Assembly (NCBI GenBank): GCA_016869215.1
Contig: VGEP01000018.1
Coordinates: forward strand, 22,494-86,493
Origin: Alphaproteobacteria bacterium
GTDB taxonomy: Bacteria; Pseudomonadota; Alphaproteobacteria; Rhizobiales; Xanthobacteraceae
Direction of reading: 5' to 3'
DNA: 64,000 nucleotides
Below, one piece after another: positions 31,641 through 40,271 of the stretch (within the stretch, counting starts at the first letter, position 1; every line of letters starts with the position of its first letter). The notes beneath the pieces are model-generated. The model saw nothing but the letters and a program-made list of their open reading frames with translations. It was not told where the DNA came from and made no database searches. The translations under genes and the position numbers were made by a program.

Positions 31641-34600
31641 CTACAGGATGACATCCACCCCGATATGGTTCTGCGCGATCAGGTTGTTCGACAGATCGTA
31701 GGCTTGCAGGATCATGTCAAAGTGCGCCGGGCCGGCGAAGCTGTTGCCGGGACCATACGCGCTCGTCAGGTTCGCCTGATACTCCCCGAAACCGTAGTTC
31801 CGGGAATTCTGCGTGACGTTGGCATTGCCTTCGTCGTCGACCGGCACAACGACCAGCGGATTGTCCATGCTGCGCCAGACGAAGTTCGACTGCGTGCTAC
31901 CGCCGACACCGGGCAATACCTCCGGCTCCAGCTGGAACGTGAGGTATTCCGTATCGAGCGACGGATCGACGTCGAACAACAGCCGGAACACGAAGTCGTC
32001 GAGGCTCGTGGTTTCACCGTTCAAGCCGGTGGCAACGGAATACGTGTAGTTCCACGCGGCGCGCGTGGCGTCGTTGCCGCTCGAACCGTTGACCGTGGAT
32101 TGCGGCCCGTCGTTGACGTTGAACCGCAGCACGCCGTCGGCGTAGTCGTCCGTTGTCAGGACGTTCGGTCCGCTCCGGTAGATGACCTTGAAACCGAGTT
32201 CGATTCCGGCGTCCTCGTTGCGGGCGATGCCGAAGCCGGTCGCGGGATTTCCCGTGCCCTGGAACAGGAAGCCGTTGGGATGCGCAATCGTGGGCGGCTG
32301 TCCAGGATCGCGCGCCACGGGATCGACCGTAGCGTTGACCTGGTAGGACCACACGTCGCCGCTCGCGACGTTGTAGGTCGCGTCGGCGAATTGCAGATAC
32401 TCGACGTCGGACAGCCCGTCCGTGCCATCGCGGCTGACGACGGTGTCCTCGACCGTGAGGCTCGCAAGGCTGCCGCCGATGTTGTAGTCGGCGAACACGC
32501 CGTCGTAGTAGGCGGTATCGAAATCGCCGGCGCCGCCGTCGATGGCGTCGTCGCCGCCGTTGCCCTTGAGATAGTCGTCGCCGCCCTGCCCGTTGAGTAC
32601 GTCGGCCGCGGCGGCGCCGTTCAGGAAATCCTTCACGTCGCTGCCGGAGACGTTGAACGCGGTGGTCAGGCCGGTGTCCGGCCAGAAATCCACGCCGGAG
32701 GCGAAAGGATCGCTGGTGTCGACGTCGGTGACCGTATTGCCTGAGATCGCGATCCCGTCCGGCTGAATGTCGCCGTACACGCCAACGCCGATGTCGGCGT
32801 GCGAAACCGAGTTCCCGGTGATGCTCCCGCCGCTGATTGCACTCGCGCTGCTGAACACGAAGATGCCGGCAACCTTGGCGGCAAGCGACTGATCGTTGGA
32901 ACCGGCGACGACGTTTCCGGTGACGTCCAGATCGGTGTTGTCGAACAGCAAGATGGCGCCGGAGTAGACGAACGACGGTCCGGCGTATCCGATCCCGGTG
33001 ATCGTGTTGTTGGCGATCGAGCCGGTCGAACTCACGGCCTGGATGCCGTTCTGCGCGTTGATCGTCTGCGCGCCGCCGCCGGTGATGGTGACGCCGTCGA
33101 TGTCGAGGTCGGTACGGAAGAAAGAGGTGGCGTTCTTCTGGAAGCCGCCGATCGAACCGCCGTGCATGTAGAAAGCAAGCAGCGTGTCGTTGTCGGCCTG
33201 CACGCCCACGCCCCGCTGAATTCCGCTCACCAGCGGATCGCCGCCCACGGTCGTGCCCACGGCGTACGGATCGCGAATGCCGGTGATGTCGACATCCGTT
33301 AGACCGCCGGACGCATTGCGATAAGCCACGCCGACGAAATTGGCGCTCGGCCCATCGACTGTATTCGCCCGGCCCAGACCGTCGACGTTCAAATCGCCGA
33401 GGTGGACGTCGTCGGCGTCGATCACGGTGATTAGCGCGTTGATCGCCCGCCCGCTGCTCGACGTCGCGGTCTGCGTCACATCGAGCGGCGCGACGATATC
33501 CACGGTGGCCCCGGCGTCGGCCTGGATCGTCAGCCCGTCCTTGCCGTGGCCGCTGACGATCACCTGCTCGGCGTAGGTGCCCGAGGCGATGCTGATGAGC
33601 TGGTTCGCGCCGGCAGCGTCAACCGCGGCCTGGATGGTGGAATACGACCCGAGCAGGGTCGTGTGATTGGTGTCGTACAGCTTCGCCGGCAGCGTGATCG
33701 CAAACGATTGCGTGTGCGAAAGCCCGCCGCCGTCGGTGGCCGTGATCTGGATCGAGGCCGGCAGTTCGTCGACGTGATGCAGCAGCTCGAGCTGATAGGC
33801 GCCCGGCGATCCCGTCACGACAAAGTCGGCATTCGGCGAGTCGTCGGCATTTGTGACCGCGAACGTAAAGGACGTCTCGCCGTCCGGATCGGACACGGTG
33901 ACGCCGCCGACCACCGTGCCGGCGCCGTTGCCCGCTCCGACCGACGTGCTGGCCAGCGAAATCGCGGTCGGCGCCTCGTTGGCGTCGGTCACGGTGATCG
34001 CGATGGCCTGGGTGTCGAAGGTCGTGCCGTCGCTGACCTTCACGATCACGTCGTAAACGTTGTTGCCGCCGTTGTCGGTCGGCGTCTCAAAGTCGGGAGG
34101 CGCAATGAACGACAGCGCGCCGGTGACCGAGTCGATGGTGAACTTTGCCGCGTCCGCGCCGCCGACGATCGAGAACGTCAGCGTCCCGCCGCCGGCATCG
34201 ACGGCCGTCACGGTCGTCACTGCGGTCTGGTTTTCCGCCACGTTCAAGGCCGCGTTCGCGCCGCCGCCGTTCGACGTGATGACCGGCGTGTAGTTCATCG
34301 TGCCGTTCTTCACGTCATAGATGCCGTCGGCGAATTGCAGGTATTCGACGTCGTCCAGCGTGTCCTTGCCGTCGCGGCCGGCCACCTTGTCTTTGACCGT
34401 GATCTTACCGTCGTGATGATGGTGGTGATTGTGATGGTGATGATGGTGGTGTCCGCCGGAAATCACATAATCGGCGAACGAGCCGCTGAAGACCGCGGTA
34501 TCGATGCCCTTGCCGCCGTCGATCTCGTCGTCGCCGGCGCCGCCGATCAGGACGTCGTTGCCCTTGTCGCCCTTGAGCTTGTCCTTGCCTTTGCCGCCGA

Positions 34601-34748
34601 GGATGACGTCGTCGCCCTTGCCGCCGAACAGCTTGTCGTTGCCGTCTTTGCCATCGATGGTGTCGTTGCCGCCCTTGCCGAGGATGATGTCGTTCTTGTT
34701 CGTTCCGTTCAGCGTGTTGGCGGAATTGTTGCCCTTGATAACAGCCAT
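31641..34748 (-). CDS. large RTX / cadherin-like / beta-helix protein
   Basis: 1035 residues, no Sec signal, composition poor in Cys and rich in Gly, Asp, Thr and Val: a likely type I-secreted calcium-binding surface protein. Visible parts: RTX nonapeptide repeats GGxGxDxxx at about residues 23-85; a run of 12 His broken by one Asn at 100-112; cadherin-like beta-sandwich domains about 150-350 (ending T-D-A-N-E-A-P, then a second copy); a right-handed beta-helix about 356-690 starting YDTNHTTLLGSYSTIQAAVDAA; a second RTX block about 705-745; and a C-terminal domain to 1035 of unknown fold. A FADY...RDGxDxLxDVEYLQFADxxY module occurs twice (about 90-140 and 745-795). No ABC exporter or membrane-fusion gene is nearby. 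It separates rplA from rplJ. Start ATG at 34748 has AGGA upstream. Adhesin or matrix role is inference. Confidence 0.85.
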   Translation of the reverse strand: MAVIKGNNSANTLNGTNKNDIILGKGGNDTIDGKDGNDKLFGGKGDDVILGGKGKDKLKGDKGNDVLIGGAGDDEIDGGKGIDTAVFSGSFADYVISGGHHHHHHHNHHHHHDGKITVKDKVAGRDGKDTLDDVEYLQFADGIYDVKNGTMNYTPVITSNGGGANAALNVAENQTAVTTVTAVDAGGGTLTFSIVGGADAAKFTIDSVTGALSFIAPPDFETPTDNGGNNVYDVIVKVSDGTTFDTQAIAITVTDANEAPTAISLASTSVGAGNGAGTVVGGVTVSDPDGETSFTFAVTNADDSPNADFVVTGSPGAYQLELLHHVDELPASIQITATDGGGLSHTQSFAITLPAKLYDTNHTTLLGSYSTIQAAVDAAGANQLISIASGTYAEQVIVSGHGKDGLTIQADAGATVDIVAPLDVTQTATSSSGRAINALITVIDADDVHLGDLNVDGLGRANTVDGPSANFVGVAYRNASGGLTDVDITGIRDPYAVGTTVGGDPLVSGIQRGVGVQADNDTLLAFYMHGGSIGGFQKNATSFFRTDLDIDGVTITGGGAQTINAQNGIQAVSSTGSIANNTITGIGYAGPSFVYSGAILLFDNTDLDVTGNVVAGSNDQSLAAKVAGIFVFSSASAISGGSITGNSVSHADIGVGVYGDIQPDGIAISGNTVTDVDTSDPFASGVDFWPDTGLTTAFNVSGSDVKDFLNGAAAADVLNGQGGDDYLKGNGGDDAIDGGAGDFDTAYYDGVFADYNIGGSLASLTVEDTVVSRDGTDGLSDVEYLQFADATYNVASGDVWSYQVNATVDPVARDPGQPPTIAHPNGFLFQGTGNPATGFGIARNEDAGIELGFKVIYRSGPNVLTTDDYADGVLRFNVNDGPQSTVNGSSGNDATRAAWNYTYSVATGLNGETTSLDDFVFRLLFDVDPSLDTEYLTFQLEPEVLPGVGGSTQSNFVWRSMDNPLVVVPVDDEGNANVTQNSRNYGFGEYQANLTSAYGPGNSFAGPAHFDMILQAYDLSNNLIAQNHIGVDVIL
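34413..34451 (-). repeat. polyhistidine-encoding CAC/CAT tract
   Basis: Thirteen codons encoding seven His, one Asn and five His (residues 100-112 of the RTX protein). Mixed CAC and CAT codons argue against a recent single-codon slippage. His-rich runs can bind Ni, Zn, Cu or Co ions. Confidence 0.9.
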
Positions 34749-34936
34749 TGGTTCCTGCCCCTCTTGACTACGAACGCCTCGTTCTCTGCCGCAACTCGCA
34801 ACAGCTTAGCACCGGAGCCCGGCGGCCAGCCACGACGCTCGATGTAACGTTATTGCCGGCCCCGGACGGATGTCTCATCCTGGCACTGGCTTTTCGACGC
34901 CGCGATGACAGGATCGGCCGGCCCGGCCGATCACAA

Positions 34937-34970
34937 CGGAAAAAGCCCCGGGCGGCTGTGCCCGGGGCTT
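34937..34970 (-). terminator. strong intrinsic terminator of secE-nusG-rplKA
   Basis: Perfect 11-bp stem AAGCCCCGGGC/GCCCGGGGCTT (34943-34970, 6-base loop) followed on the minus strand by TTTTTCC. It lies 42 bases after the rplA stop and ends the upstream ribosomal unit before the RTX gene. Confidence 0.9.
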
Positions 34971-35011
34971 CGATTTGACGCGGCGGCCGGAGAGCCGAAC
35001 CGCGCAATGCG

Positions 35012-35725
35012 TTATTGCTGGGCTCCGCCGCCGATGCCGAGCGTCGACGGATCGATCTTGATGCCGGGCCCCATGGTCGAGGAGATCGCGACCCGGTTGA
35101 TGTAGGTGCCCTTGGAGCCCTGGGGCTTCGCCTTCTGCACCGCGTCGGCGAACGCCTTGATGTTCTCCACCAGCTTGTCCTCGGAGAACGAGGCCTTGCC
35201 GACGCCGGCCTGTAGAATGCCGGCCTTCTCGACGCGGAACTCGACCGAGCCGCCCTTGGCGCCCTTCACCGCATTGGCCACGTCCATGGTGACGGTGCCG
35301 ACGCGCGGGTTCGGCATCAGGCCGCGGGGCCCGAGCACTTTACCGAGCCTGCCGACCAGGCCCATCATGTCGGGCGTGGCGATGCAGCGGTCGAAGTCGA
35401 TCTGGCCGGCGTTGACCTTCTCGACCAGATCCTCCGCGCCCACCACGTCGGCGCCGGCGGCCTTGGCTTCGTCGGCCTTGGCGCCGCGGGCGAACACGCC
35501 CACGCGCTGCGTGCGGCCGGTGCCGTTCGGCAGCACCACCACGCCGCGCACCATCTGGTCGGCGTGCTTGGGATCGACGCCGAGGTTCATGGCGATCTCG
35601 ACGGTTTCGTCGAACTTCGCCTTGGCGCGTTCCTTGACCATCTTCACGGCCTCCGCGAGCGGATAGGCCTTGGCGGGATCGACGCCTTCGCGCGCCTTGG
35701 TCGTACGTTTTCCGAGTTTCGGCAT
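35012..35725 (-). CDS. rplA: 50S ribosomal protein L1
   Basis: 237 residues from [17 protein letters not shown]; the longer open frame upstream runs out of frame through rplK and is rejected. L1 forms the mobile stalk at the E site and in many bacteria represses its own operon. Contains [12 protein letters not shown] and the RNA-binding core. It follows rplK by 5 bases. Confidence 0.98.
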   Translation of the reverse strand: MPKLGKRTTKAREGVDPAKAYPLAEAVKMVKERAKAKFDETVEIAMNLGVDPKHADQMVRGVVVLPNGTGRTQRVGVFARGAKADEAKAAGADVVGAEDLVEKVNAGQIDFDRCIATPDMMGLVGRLGKVLGPRGLMPNPRVGTVTMDVANAVKGAKGGSVEFRVEKAGILQAGVGKASFSEDKLVENIKAFADAVQKAKPQGSKGTYINRVAISSTMGPGIKIDPSTLGIGGGAQQ

Positions 35726-35730
35726 GGCGC

Positions 35731-36159
35731 TTACCCCTTCACCTCGATGCCCATCGAACGGGCGGAGCCCTCGACCATGCGCATGGCCGCTTCGACGGTG
35801 TCGCAGTTCAGGTCCTTCATCTTGGCCTGTGCGATCTCCTTGACCTGAGCCTTGTTGATCGAGCCGGCGATGTCGCGGCCCGGGGCCTTCGAACCGCTTT
35901 CCAGCTTCGCCGCCTTCTTGATGAAGTGCGACACCGGCGGGGTGCGCATTTCGAAGGTGAACGAGCGGTCGGCGTAGATGGTGATGACGACCGGGATCGG
36001 CGCGCCCTTCTCCAGCTTCTGGGTCTGCGCGTTGAACGCCTTGCAGAACTCCATGATGTTCAAGCCGCGCTGACCGAGCGCGGGACCGATCGGCGGCGCG
36101 GGATTCGCGCTGCCGGCCGGCACCTGCAATTTCAGGAATCCGGTGACTTTCTTTGCCAT
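35731..36159 (-). CDS. rplK: 50S ribosomal protein L11
   Basis: 142 residues from [17 protein letters not shown]11 binds the GTPase-associated centre of 23S rRNA and is needed for RelA activation. The N-terminal [22 protein letters not shown] and C-terminal [19 protein letters not shown] regions are intact. Confidence 0.98.
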   Translation of the reverse strand: MAKKVTGFLKLQVPAGSANPAPPIGPALGQRGLNIMEFCKAFNAQTQKLEKGAPIPVVITIYADRSFTFEMRTPPVSHFIKKAAKLESGSKAPGRDIAGSINKAQVKEIAQAKMKDLNCDTVEAAMRMVEGSARSMGIEVKG

Positions 36160-36176
36160 TGCCTTGCTCCTGCATA

Positions 36177-36195
36177 GGGCCGGCATCGCCGGCCC
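36177..36195 (-). other. short hairpin in the nusG-rplK spacer
   Basis: Perfect 8-bp stem GGGCCGGC/GCCGGCCC with a 3-base loop, 18 bases before the rplK start, in the 129-bp nusG-rplK gap. No T-run. Could modulate rplK translation; function unproved. Confidence 0.35.
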
Positions 36196-36288
36196 GTGCT
36201 TGGGTTTAGTGGTTCGGATATTGACGGTTGGCGGCCGCCTCACCTCCCACGCCGTAAATCCGCACTCCGGACGGAGAGCGGAAACTCT

Positions 36289-36819
36289 CTATACCTTCTC
36301 CACCTGCCCGAACTCCAGCTCGACAGGCGTCGCACGGCCGAAGATCGACACCGCGACCTTGACCCGCGAGCGGCCCTCGTCGACCTCCTCGACCGTGCCG
36401 TTGAACGAGGCAAAGGGCCCGTCGGAAACGCGCACTTGCTCGCCGACCTCGAAGGTGATCGAGGGCTTGGGCCGGTCCACGCCCTCCTGCACCTGCTGCA
36501 GGATGCGCTGCGCCTCGGCCTCCGAGATCGGCATCGGCTTCTTGTCGGTGCCGAGGAAACCCGTGACCTTGGGCGTGTTCTTGATCAGGTGATAGGCCTC
36601 GTCGGTGAGGTCCATCTTCACCAGCACGTAGCCCGGGAAGAACTTGCGCTCGGCGTCGATCTTGCGGCCGCGGCGAACCTCGGTGACCTTTTCCTTGGGC
36701 ACCAGGATTTCGTCGAACAGCTCGCCCAGGCCGCGCTGCTTGGCCTGCTCGCGGATCGACTCCGCGACCTTGTTTTCGAAGTTCGAATAGGCGTGAACGA
36801 TGTACCAGCGCTTGGCCAT
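36289..36819 (-). CDS. nusG: transcription elongation/antitermination factor NusG
   Basis: 176 residues. NGN domain (KRWYIVHAYSNFENKVAESI start, FFPGYVLVKMDL) and C-terminal KOW domain (about residues 125-176, GPFASFNGTVEEVDEGRSRVKV). Couples RNA polymerase to Rho and the ribosome. Seven bases after secE. Confidence 0.98.
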   Translation of the reverse strand: MAKRWYIVHAYSNFENKVAESIREQAKQRGLGELFDEILVPKEKVTEVRRGRKIDAERKFFPGYVLVKMDLTDEAYHLIKNTPKVTGFLGTDKKPMPISEAEAQRILQQVQEGVDRPKPSITFEVGEQVRVSDGPFASFNGTVEEVDEGRSRVKVAVSIFGRATPVELEFGQVEKV

Positions 36820-36826
36820 GGTCGCC

Positions 36827-37024
36827 TCAGGTCCCGATACCGAGAACGGTGGTGATGAACAGCCGGATCACCTGGTCGGAGATCAGGAACAGGATCGCCA
36901 TCACCGTCGCCAGGATGGCCACCATGATGCTGGTGATGAAGGTCTCGCGCCGCGTCGGCCAGGTGACCTTGTCACCTTCCGCGCGCACCTCCTGAAGAAA
37001 CTTGAACGGACTGAGCTTGGCCAT
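36827..37024 (-). CDS. secE: Sec translocon subunit SecE
   Basis: 65 residues, the short single-membrane-span form. Amphipathic segment FLQEVRAEGDKVTWPTRRET followed by one hydrophobic helix. Clamps SecY (5205-6542). First gene of secE-nusG-rplKA. Confidence 0.96.
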   Translation of the reverse strand: MAKLSPFKFLQEVRAEGDKVTWPTRRETFITSIMVAILATVMAILFLISDQVIRLFITTVLGIGT

Positions 37025-37158
37025 GGTTCACGTCAAATAGTCGGTCGCAGCCCAACCTGAAAGGAAGAGACTGGCACGGTCCCGAAAGACCGCGATCCTC
37101 GATTTGGGGATTACGTTCGCCGCGGATGTCCGTTACCGGGCCGCTAGGCGATGGCGCG

Positions 37159-37187
37159 TTCCTAGCGGCGGCGCGCGGCGACGTCAA
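37159..37187 (-). promoter_or_regulatory. sigma70-type promoter of secE-nusG-rplKA
   Basis: Minus strand TTGACG (37187-37182), 17-bp spacer, TAGGAA (37164-37159). Predicted start near 37152, about 128 bases before secE. It lies between secE and the tRNA-Trp fragment, so this operon does not depend on tRNA transcription. Confidence 0.65.
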
Positions 37188-37268
37188 GCAAGGAACCGGT
37201 TCGCTCTGCGATTCAAGGGGTTAACGGCAAATTCGAAATTCGGATGGCAACCGGCGCAGCAGGGCTAA

Positions 37269-37317
37269 TGGCAGGGGTGGAGGGACTCGAACCCCCTAAT
37301 CCGCGGATTTGGAATTC
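37269..37317 (-). pseudogene. 3' fragment of a tRNA-Trp (candidate att site)
   Basis: On the minus strand this reads as an anticodon loop (TTCCAAA, anticodon CCA), T arm (GGGTTCGAGTCCC) and acceptor end CACCCCT-G-CCA of a tRNA-Trp, but there is no 5' half: no AGGGGTG partner or D arm upstream. The first 28 bases match the complete tRNA-Trp at 38525-38600 with one mismatch. A duplicated tRNA 3' end is the usual footprint of a tyrosine-integrase element. Confidence 0.75.
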
Positions 37318-37582
37318 GCCAAAGCCCATCCCGTTCGATCCGCCCGCGTGCTCAAGCGTGCGATTTCGTTGCCTGTTTCCGCGCGCTGCATCCCTGCCAA
37401 TGCGGAACTATGCCGACCGGTTCTGGCAACTCTCCAAACGCTCCCCGACAACATTGACGAAACGAAGCCACGACCACATATTGGCTGCGCATCCTGAGAG
37501 GACCTGACGGTCCCGCCAACCAGCCTTGACCGGCAACGGTGGCACGACGATGTGGCCCGCGAGGGCAACAGTAGGTCGCCAG
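37318..37582 (+). other. gene-poor part of the island remnant
   Basis: About 265 bases inside the tRNA-Trp duplication with only weak overlapping open frames, none with a recognisable protein or Shine-Dalgarno sequence. Lower GC than the flanking ribosomal genes. No integrase was found here. Confidence 0.4.
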
Positions 37583-37616
37583 CCCTCCAGATGCGTCGAC
37601 ATCTTGGAGGGTTTTT
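37583..37616 (+). promoter_or_regulatory. terminator-like hairpin overlapping a Shine-Dalgarno site
   Basis: Stem CCCTCCAGATG (37583-37593) with CATCTTGGAGGG (37600-37611, one bulge) and then TTTTT (37612-37616). The 3' arm contains GGAGGG, the ribosome-binding site of the ORF that starts at 37619. It could be a terminator, a translation-blocking hairpin, or both. Confidence 0.55.
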
Positions 37617-37618
37617 CA

Positions 37619-37768
37619 ATGATCCACCGCCGTCACCTGATCACGGGATTGATCTCGTTCATGGCTGCGCCTGCCATCGTGCGGGCGTCATCGCTGATGC
37701 CCGTCAAGGCCTTGCCGGAAGGATTGGTCACGGGGCCAGAGATAACAGCGAGATCGCGAAAGTTTTGA
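37619..37768 (+). CDS. small phage-type secreted protein, probably truncated
   Basis: 49 residues starting MIHRRHLITGLISFMAAPAIVRASSLMPV: twin arginines, a hydrophobic stretch and an AxA-like cleavage site, as in a Tat or Sec signal. Only about 20 residues follow, so it is either a leftover signal peptide of a larger protein or a small peptide. Similar short signal-bearing ORFs are common in bradyrhizobial prophage regions, from memory. GGAGGG lies 7 bases before the ATG. Confidence 0.5.
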   Translation: MIHRRHLITGLISFMAAPAIVRASSLMPVKALPEGLVTGPEITARSRKF

Positions 37769-37790
37769 CCGAACCTTCAACAGTTGATCA

Positions 37791-37982
37791 ATGGCACGCG
37801 ACAACGTCACTGAAGCGTCCATGCAGCGCCGTTGGGGAAAGCTTGGGCTGGGCGAGTTCGTTCGCACCGAATTCGAGCGCCAGCGTGCTTACATCAACTG
37901 GAAGCGCGAGCATTGGCGGGCGATGGAGGCTCGCGACGAGGCTGAGCGGCTACCAGCGCAGCAAGACAAACCGGAGCGGTGA
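37791..37982 (+). CDS. small hypothetical protein of the island
   Basis: 63 residues, MARDNVTEASMQRRWGKLGLGEFVRTEFERQRAYINWKR..., highly charged and predicted helical. Not recognised. It starts 22 bases after the previous ORF and ends 1 base before the next, so the three look like a small operon typical of phage genes. Confidence 0.45.
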   Translation: MARDNVTEASMQRRWGKLGLGEFVRTEFERQRAYINWKREHWRAMEARDEAERLPAQQDKPER

Positions 37983-37983
37983 A

Positions 37984-38205
37984 ATGGTTCTGAAATTCAA
38001 GGATGGCGATTTCGAGTACCACGAGCCGCCGTACACCAAGAAAGAACAACGCGCGCTGGATCGCTCGTTCAATCGTGGCCCGTGGACCACGATGTGGCGA
38101 CGGGGGCCGGAACTCATGAAGGAAGCCGCGCCCCAGCCTGCCAAGCCTTCAGCGGCAGATCGGGCAAACAAGAAAACCGGCGCAGTCAAGAAGCGGCGAC
38201 GATGA
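37984..38205 (+). CDS. small basic hypothetical protein of the island
   Basis: 73 residues from MVLKFKDGDFEYHEPPYTKKEQ, with a Lys/Arg-rich C-terminus (KKTGAVKKRRR). Not recognised. It starts immediately after the previous ORF's stop, again phage-like in packing. A longer open frame in the same register exists upstream but lacks a start signal. Confidence 0.45.
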   Translation: MVLKFKDGDFEYHEPPYTKKEQRALDRSFNRGPWTTMWRRGPELMKEAAPQPAKPSAADRANKKTGAVKKRRR

Positions 38206-38524
38206 TGCCTGATGTGGCCTCGTCGACCGCTTCATGCGGCACTCCAAGGTCGGCATTGCGCAGGACCTGAATTCGCACGCCATGCCGGGAATGCAGGACG
38301 GAGCCGAGGCCAAGATCGATGCCGCCTTTAGGGCCGCTCAGAAGCGGCCTTACCACGGCACCCATGGGCGGATTGTCGCTCACCGCCTGTTTTCGGATTC
38401 CGGCTCAGTGGCGTCGGCGAACAAAGCGTGTCCCAAGACCGGAACTCGGACCCAAATCGGTAGCAAGAGCCGTCGTGGCCGAAACTGCCCAGAACCCATT
38501 TCGCAGAAATATCAGCCCATCAAA
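38206..38524. other. non-coding remainder of the island
   Basis: About 320 bases between the last small ORF and tRNA-Trp with no supported gene on either strand. One plus-strand frame is open but has no recognisable product. Probably decayed element sequence next to the tRNA end. Confidence 0.4.
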
Positions 38525-38600
38525 TGGCAGGAGTGGAGGGACTCGAACCCCCAACCCCCGGTTTTGGAGACCGGTGCTCTAGCCATTGAGCTACACTCCT
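38525..38600 (-). tRNA. trpT: tRNA-Trp (CCA anticodon)
   Basis: Complete 76-base cloverleaf: acceptor AGGAGTG (38600-38594) pairs with CACTCCT, discriminator G and encoded CCA; anticodon CCA at 38565-38567 in loop CTCCAAA; T arm GGGTTCGAGTCCC. tRNA-Trp is commonly upstream of secE in Proteobacteria, here separated from it by the island remnant. Confidence 0.97.
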
Positions 38601-38617
38601 GCAGGGCCGGCGCGGCG

Positions 38618-38646
38618 AACATAGTCGCCCGCCCCGGCCCTGTCAT
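38618..38646 (-). promoter_or_regulatory. promoter of tRNA-Trp
   Basis: Minus strand ATGACA (38646-38641), 17-bp GC-rich spacer, TATGTT (38623-38618). Predicted start near 38611, about 11 bases before the mature tRNA. Confidence 0.6.
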
Positions 38647-38668
38647 CCCCGAAGCGATTTCCGCGATT

Positions 38669-38989
38669 TCAGGCCCGCTCCACCGTCACCGCCGTGCCAT
38701 AGGCAAGCACCTCGGTGATGCCGTCGGCGATCTCGTTGGCGTCGTAGCGCATGCCGACGATGGCGTTGGCGCCGCCTTCGGCCGCGTGCTCGACCATCAG
38801 GTTGAAGGCCTCCTCGCGCGCCTTCTCGGCCAGCTCGGTGTAGATCGAGATGTTGCCGCCGAACAGCGACTGGATGCCGGCGCCGATGTTGCCGACGATG
38901 CTGCGCGAGCGCACGGTAAGGCCGCGGACCACGCCGAGATGCTTGACCACGCGGTAGCCGGGCACGTCGTTGGTGGTGGTGACGATCAT
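38669..38989 (-). CDS. YbjQ/UPF0145-family protein
   Basis: 106 residues from [15 protein letters not shown]. Matches the YbjQ (UPF0145, putative heavy-metal-binding) family by the N-terminal pattern, the [23 protein letters not shown] segment and the C-terminal EVLAYGTAV. These proteins form pentameric rings; function is not established. The frame is open 20 codons further upstream, overlapping nothing essential; I use the family start. Confidence 0.85.
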   Translation of the reverse strand: MIVTTTNDVPGYRVVKHLGVVRGLTVRSRSIVGNIGAGIQSLFGGNISIYTELAEKAREEAFNLMVEHAAEGGANAIVGMRYDANEIADGITEVLAYGTAVTVERA

Positions 38990-39012
38990 TTTGACGATGA
39001 TCCGGGCGCCGC

Positions 39013-40056
39013 TCAGCGCCGCGGCTCGTTGGCGCGTTGCTCGCGCCACAGGTCGAGCTTCTCCAGCACGGCGCGGTCGGAGTAGCTGAGCAGCACCAGA
39101 TCGTCGTCGGCCTCAAGCTGCCACCAGGTCCAGTTCGGCACCACGAAGATGTCGTTCTTGCCCAAGGTGTAGGTCCGGTCGCCGACGGTCGCCTTGCCGC
39201 GCCCTTCCGCGGTCATCACCACCGTCGCCTCGGTCGAGCGGTACTGCGCGGTCTTGAAGCCCTTCGGCAGCAGTTGCGCAAAGGTCGCGATCGTCGGCAT
39301 CACCCAGTCCCCGGTCGCGGGATTGGCGAACTTCAGCTTCAGGCCGTGGCAGGCGTCCCAGTCGTTGGCCTTGCGCAGGTTCTCCAGCGCGGTGCGCGTG
39401 CGCTCGTAAGGGTAGGCGAACATCGGCGACGCGCGCTGCGTCACGGGCTCCAGCGGCAGAAGGCCGGACCCATAGCGCGAGAACGAGTCGTGCGGCGGCC
39501 GCGACTGCGGGAACGCGCCCTCGCCGTCGTAGTCGTCGGAGAAGGTGGCGCCGAGATGGTTGACCAGCGGCACGTCGAGGCCGTCGAGCCAGATCATCAC
39601 GCCGTCGGTTTCCTTGCCGTGGTCGTGCCAGGTCCAGGCCGGCGTCACGATGAAATCGCCGGGATGCATGTAGATGCGCTCGCCGTTGACGGCGGTGTAG
39701 GCGCCCTCGCCCTCGATGATGAAGCGCAGCGCCGCCTGCGAATGCCGGTGCGCGGGCGCGATCTCGCCGCCTTTGATGGCCTGGATGGCACAGGTCATCG
39801 TATGCGTCGCGCCGTGCTTGAGCGCGGGATTGTTCAGCACCAGCACGCGGCGGTGCGCCTCGGCAGCGGTGATGAGGTCGGCGGCTTCGAGGATGAACGG
39901 CCGCACGTCGCGCTGGTAGTTCCAGTACACCGACGGGATCCGCGGCTCGGGCTCGCGCTTCACAAGCTGCTTGCCGACCGTCCACAGCGGCGTGATGTTC
40001 CTCTCCAGCATTCGCGCGGTGAACGCCTGCTGGGCCTCGTTCTGTGCGACCGCCAT
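39013..40056 (-). CDS. gentisate 1,2-dioxygenase-like bicupin
   Basis: 347 residues with two cupin domains. The N-terminal cupin has the iron-ligand pattern HRH at 103-105 and HDH at 144-146; the C-terminal cupin (about 240-330) is degenerate. This is the arrangement of gentisate 1,2-dioxygenase, which cleaves gentisate to maleylpyruvate; 1-hydroxy-2-naphthoate or salicylate dioxygenases are close relatives, so the substrate is uncertain. The ATG at 40056 has a strong GGAGGA upstream; the frame is open 72 codons further. No maleylpyruvate isomerase or hydrolase gene is adjacent. Confidence 0.85.
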   Translation of the reverse strand: MAVAQNEAQQAFTARMLERNITPLWTVGKQLVKREPEPRIPSVYWNYQRDVRPFILEAADLITAAEAHRRVLVLNNPALKHGATHTMTCAIQAIKGGEIAPAHRHSQAALRFIIEGEGAYTAVNGERIYMHPGDFIVTPAWTWHDHGKETDGVMIWLDGLDVPLVNHLGATFSDDYDGEGAFPQSRPPHDSFSRYGSGLLPLEPVTQRASPMFAYPYERTRTALENLRKANDWDACHGLKLKFANPATGDWVMPTIATFAQLLPKGFKTAQYRSTEATVVMTAEGRGKATVGDRTYTLGKNDIFVVPNWTWWQLEADDDLVLLSYSDRAVLEKLDLWREQRANEPRR

Positions 40057-40271
40057 GGGTTCCTCCGGGACTGCGCCGCTCCGCCCTGCGGCGCGGAGCA
40101 GCCGATCGTCGTTCGCCGATGCTATCTTAGAGGACGGCGGCCCCGTGTAGAAGGACACGCCCGGTCCCGAATGCATGGCGACCCTGCCCGATTGACCCGG
40201 ATCAAGGCTTGCGGACGACGCGGCTATACTGGGAATTGCAGACGCTTTCACGTCCACCGCAAAGCCACGCA

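Noticed and set aside
34500..34690. Repeated short units in the RTX gene looked like a repeat array
   Set aside because: They are in-frame glycine/aspartate codons of RTX nonapeptides, not CRISPR: no spacers and no cas genes.
38234..39085. 283-codon plus-strand frame across tRNA-Trp and the YbjQ gene
   Set aside because: It reads through a complete tRNA gene and the antisense of a conserved protein; not credible as coding.
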